Source: Candidatus Aminicenantota bacterium (GTDB lineage: Bacteria > Acidobacteriota > Aminicenantia > Aminicenantales > Aminicenantaceae). From it: a stretch of 5,964 bases of DNA. How positions within the stretch are numbered: position 1 is the stretch's first letter; each line of letters starts with the position of its first letter. Where the stretch lies: positions 1 through 5,964 of the forward strand of contig JAFGNQ010000324.1 of assembly GCA_016926925.1 (NCBI GenBank). Reading direction: 5' to 3'. The position numbers were made by a program, and so were the translations under genes. Below are positions 5,092 to 5,964 of this stretch, piece after piece. The notes beneath the pieces are model-generated. The model had not been told where the DNA came from. It saw only the letters and a program-made list of their open reading frames with translations, and made no database searches.

Positions 5092-5895
5092 ACGAAATCA
5101 GAGCAAAAACCTCCAAGAGCCGCGGCGGCACTCCTTCGCCGATGCTCTCCGGGCTACCGGAGAGAAAGCGCGGAAGGAGATTATGAAGAGATATTCAGCG
5201 AATTAGCGGACCGGCAGGGACTGCAACACGCCCGGCGGTGGTATTGGGGACAGGCGCTTCAATCCCTCATACTGGCATTTTTCTGGAGAGGAATCATGCT
5301 GCACAACTATCTTAAAGTCACCTGGAGACAGTTTGTCAGGCACAAAGGTTATTCCATCATCAATATCACCGGACTGGCCCTGGGCATCACCTGCTGCATT
5401 TTGATCATTCTTTGGATTCAGGATGAAACAAGCTGGGACGGCTTCCACGCTTACCGGAACGATCTTTACCTCATCGTCCAGAAACAGCCTAACGGCCATC
5501 GAACCCCTGTGACACCATACGCCCTCTCAGGATATTTAAAACAGGAATATCCGGAAGTGATTCAGACAGGGCGGTACATAACCTATGGAAAAATCCAGAT
5601 TAGTCACGGTCGGACAATCCTGTCCGACCAACTCATTGCAGCAGATCCCTCGTTTTTTTCTATGTTTTCCTTTCCATTCATAGAAGGCGATGCGAAGACC
5701 GCGTTCAACGACACGCAATCCATCATTCTGACACGAGAAACGTCCAGGAAACTCTTTGGTGAATCGGAGGCATTGGGCCGTACGGTCCTTTTGAATAACA
5801 GGACAGCGATGATGGTGACGGGTATCGTCGAGAATCCGCCCATTCAATCCAGCATTCGATTCCAGAGCGTCATTCCGCTCCATCTCATCACATAG
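5089..5895 (+). CDS. FtsX/MacB-type ABC transporter permease with prefix domain, ended by in-frame TAG
   Basis: From the TTG at 5089 this frame encodes 268 residues before a TAG (5893-5895). Residues 5 to about 60 match the permease prefix domain that precedes some MacB-like permeases (QKPPR, GDYEEIFSELADRQG, RRWYWGQ). A junction NYLKVTWRQFVRHKGYS leads into the first transmembrane helix (about 89-110), then the start of a MacB-like periplasmic domain: DETSWDGFH, then DPSFFSMFSFPFIEGD, then LTRETSRKLFG. The remaining three helices are missing. The frame continues as convincing coding sequence after the TAG to the window edge, so the gene is probably interrupted rather than naturally short. 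Normally such permeases work with an ABC ATPase in export or lipoprotein/drug efflux at the inner membrane; no ATPase gene is in the window. A second start is possible at the ATG 5296, preceded by GGAGAGGA (5285-5292), which would give a permease without the prefix. Confidence 0.8.
   Translation: MTKSEQKPPRAAAALLRRCSPGYRRESAEGDYEEIFSELADRQGLQHARRWYWGQALQSLILAFFWRGIMLHNYLKVTWRQFVRHKGYSIINITGLALGITCCILIILWIQDETSWDGFHAYRNDLYLIVQKQPNGHRTPVTPYALSGYLKQEYPEVIQTGRYITYGKIQISHGRTILSDQLIAADPSFFSMFSFPFIEGDAKTAFNDTQSIILTRETSRKLFGESEALGRTVLLNNRTAMMVTGIVENPPIQSSIRFQSVIPLHLIT
5145..5164. repeat. Perfect 8-base inverted repeat inside permease gene
   Basis: CTCTCCGG (5145-5152) and CCGGAGAG (5157-5164) are perfect inverted copies around the loop GCTA. 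They lie in the prefix-domain coding region (codons for CSPGYRRE). The RNA could form a stable hairpin about 55 bases after the TTG start. There is no T tract, so it is not a typical terminator. Confidence 0.5.
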
Positions 5896-5964
5896 GGACA
5901 ATACGACAACAACTGGACATCCAGTTCGGCCCGGACGTTTGTCCGGTTGAGAGAAGATGTCGAC
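5893..5964 (+). other. In-frame TAG and continuing permease coding sequence
   Basis: The permease frame meets TAG at 5893-5895 and then stays open to the right edge. It reads GQYDNNWTSSSARTFVRLRE, which looks like the expected next part of the MacB-like periplasmic domain (a tryptophan, then a TFVRL strand). A single base change such as CAG to TAG would explain it. Translation might restart downstream, outside this window. Sequencing error cannot be excluded. Confidence 0.6.

Noticed and set aside
5203..5901. Minus-strand frames of 79 to 121 codons opposite the permease
   Set aside because: They are antisense shadows with no recognisable motifs, while the plus frame shows clear FtsX/MacB features.

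Overview
The window reads as bacterial chromosomal DNA, probably from a Gram-negative, environmental or metagenome-assembled lineage. That placement rests on family-level impressions only: a zinc-ribbon/Hanks-kinase/AAA ATPase fusion, a FtsX/MacB-type permease with an N-terminal prefix domain, and a secreted-looking Nif3-family protein. This combination would fit Acidobacteriota/Aminicenantota-like or similar phyla, but nothing here proves it. The left third is clearly more GC-rich than the gene at 3832-4992.

Layout. Positions 1-1883 (minus) hold the first 627 codons of a serine/threonine kinase fused to an AAA-type signalling ATPase; its C-terminus lies beyond the left edge. Just upstream is a very legible promoter. 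It carries an 8-base C/G homopolymer between the -35 and -10 boxes and a 9-base G run between the Shine-Dalgarno and the ATG. Positions 1979-2340 are a scar: a fragment of an S41 peptidase N-terminal domain (plus) abuts a frameshifted N-terminal fragment of an IS256-type transposase (minus), followed by short direct repeats that may belong to the IS end. Positions 2504-3421 (plus) encode a complete Nif3/DUF34-family protein with a twin-arginine-like N-terminus. Positions 3422-3692 hold an unassigned minus-strand coding remnant broken by a frameshift and a TAG. Positions 3693-3831 are AT-rich regulatory DNA with a hairpin and a promoter. Positions 3832-4992 (plus) encode an AAA_14/DUF4143-type ATPase with a nuclease-like C-terminal fold. 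From 5089 to the right edge lies a FtsX/MacB-type ABC permease, interrupted by an in-frame TAG at 5893.

The genes do not form an obvious single pathway or operon. The picture is a regulatory kinase gene beside a patchwork of insertion scars, pseudogene fragments and independently promoted accessory genes. The strongest candidates for something unusual are the two homopolymers at the kinase promoter and ribosome-binding site, and the exported-looking, motif-divergent Nif3 protein. No CRISPR array, tRNA or rRNA was seen.
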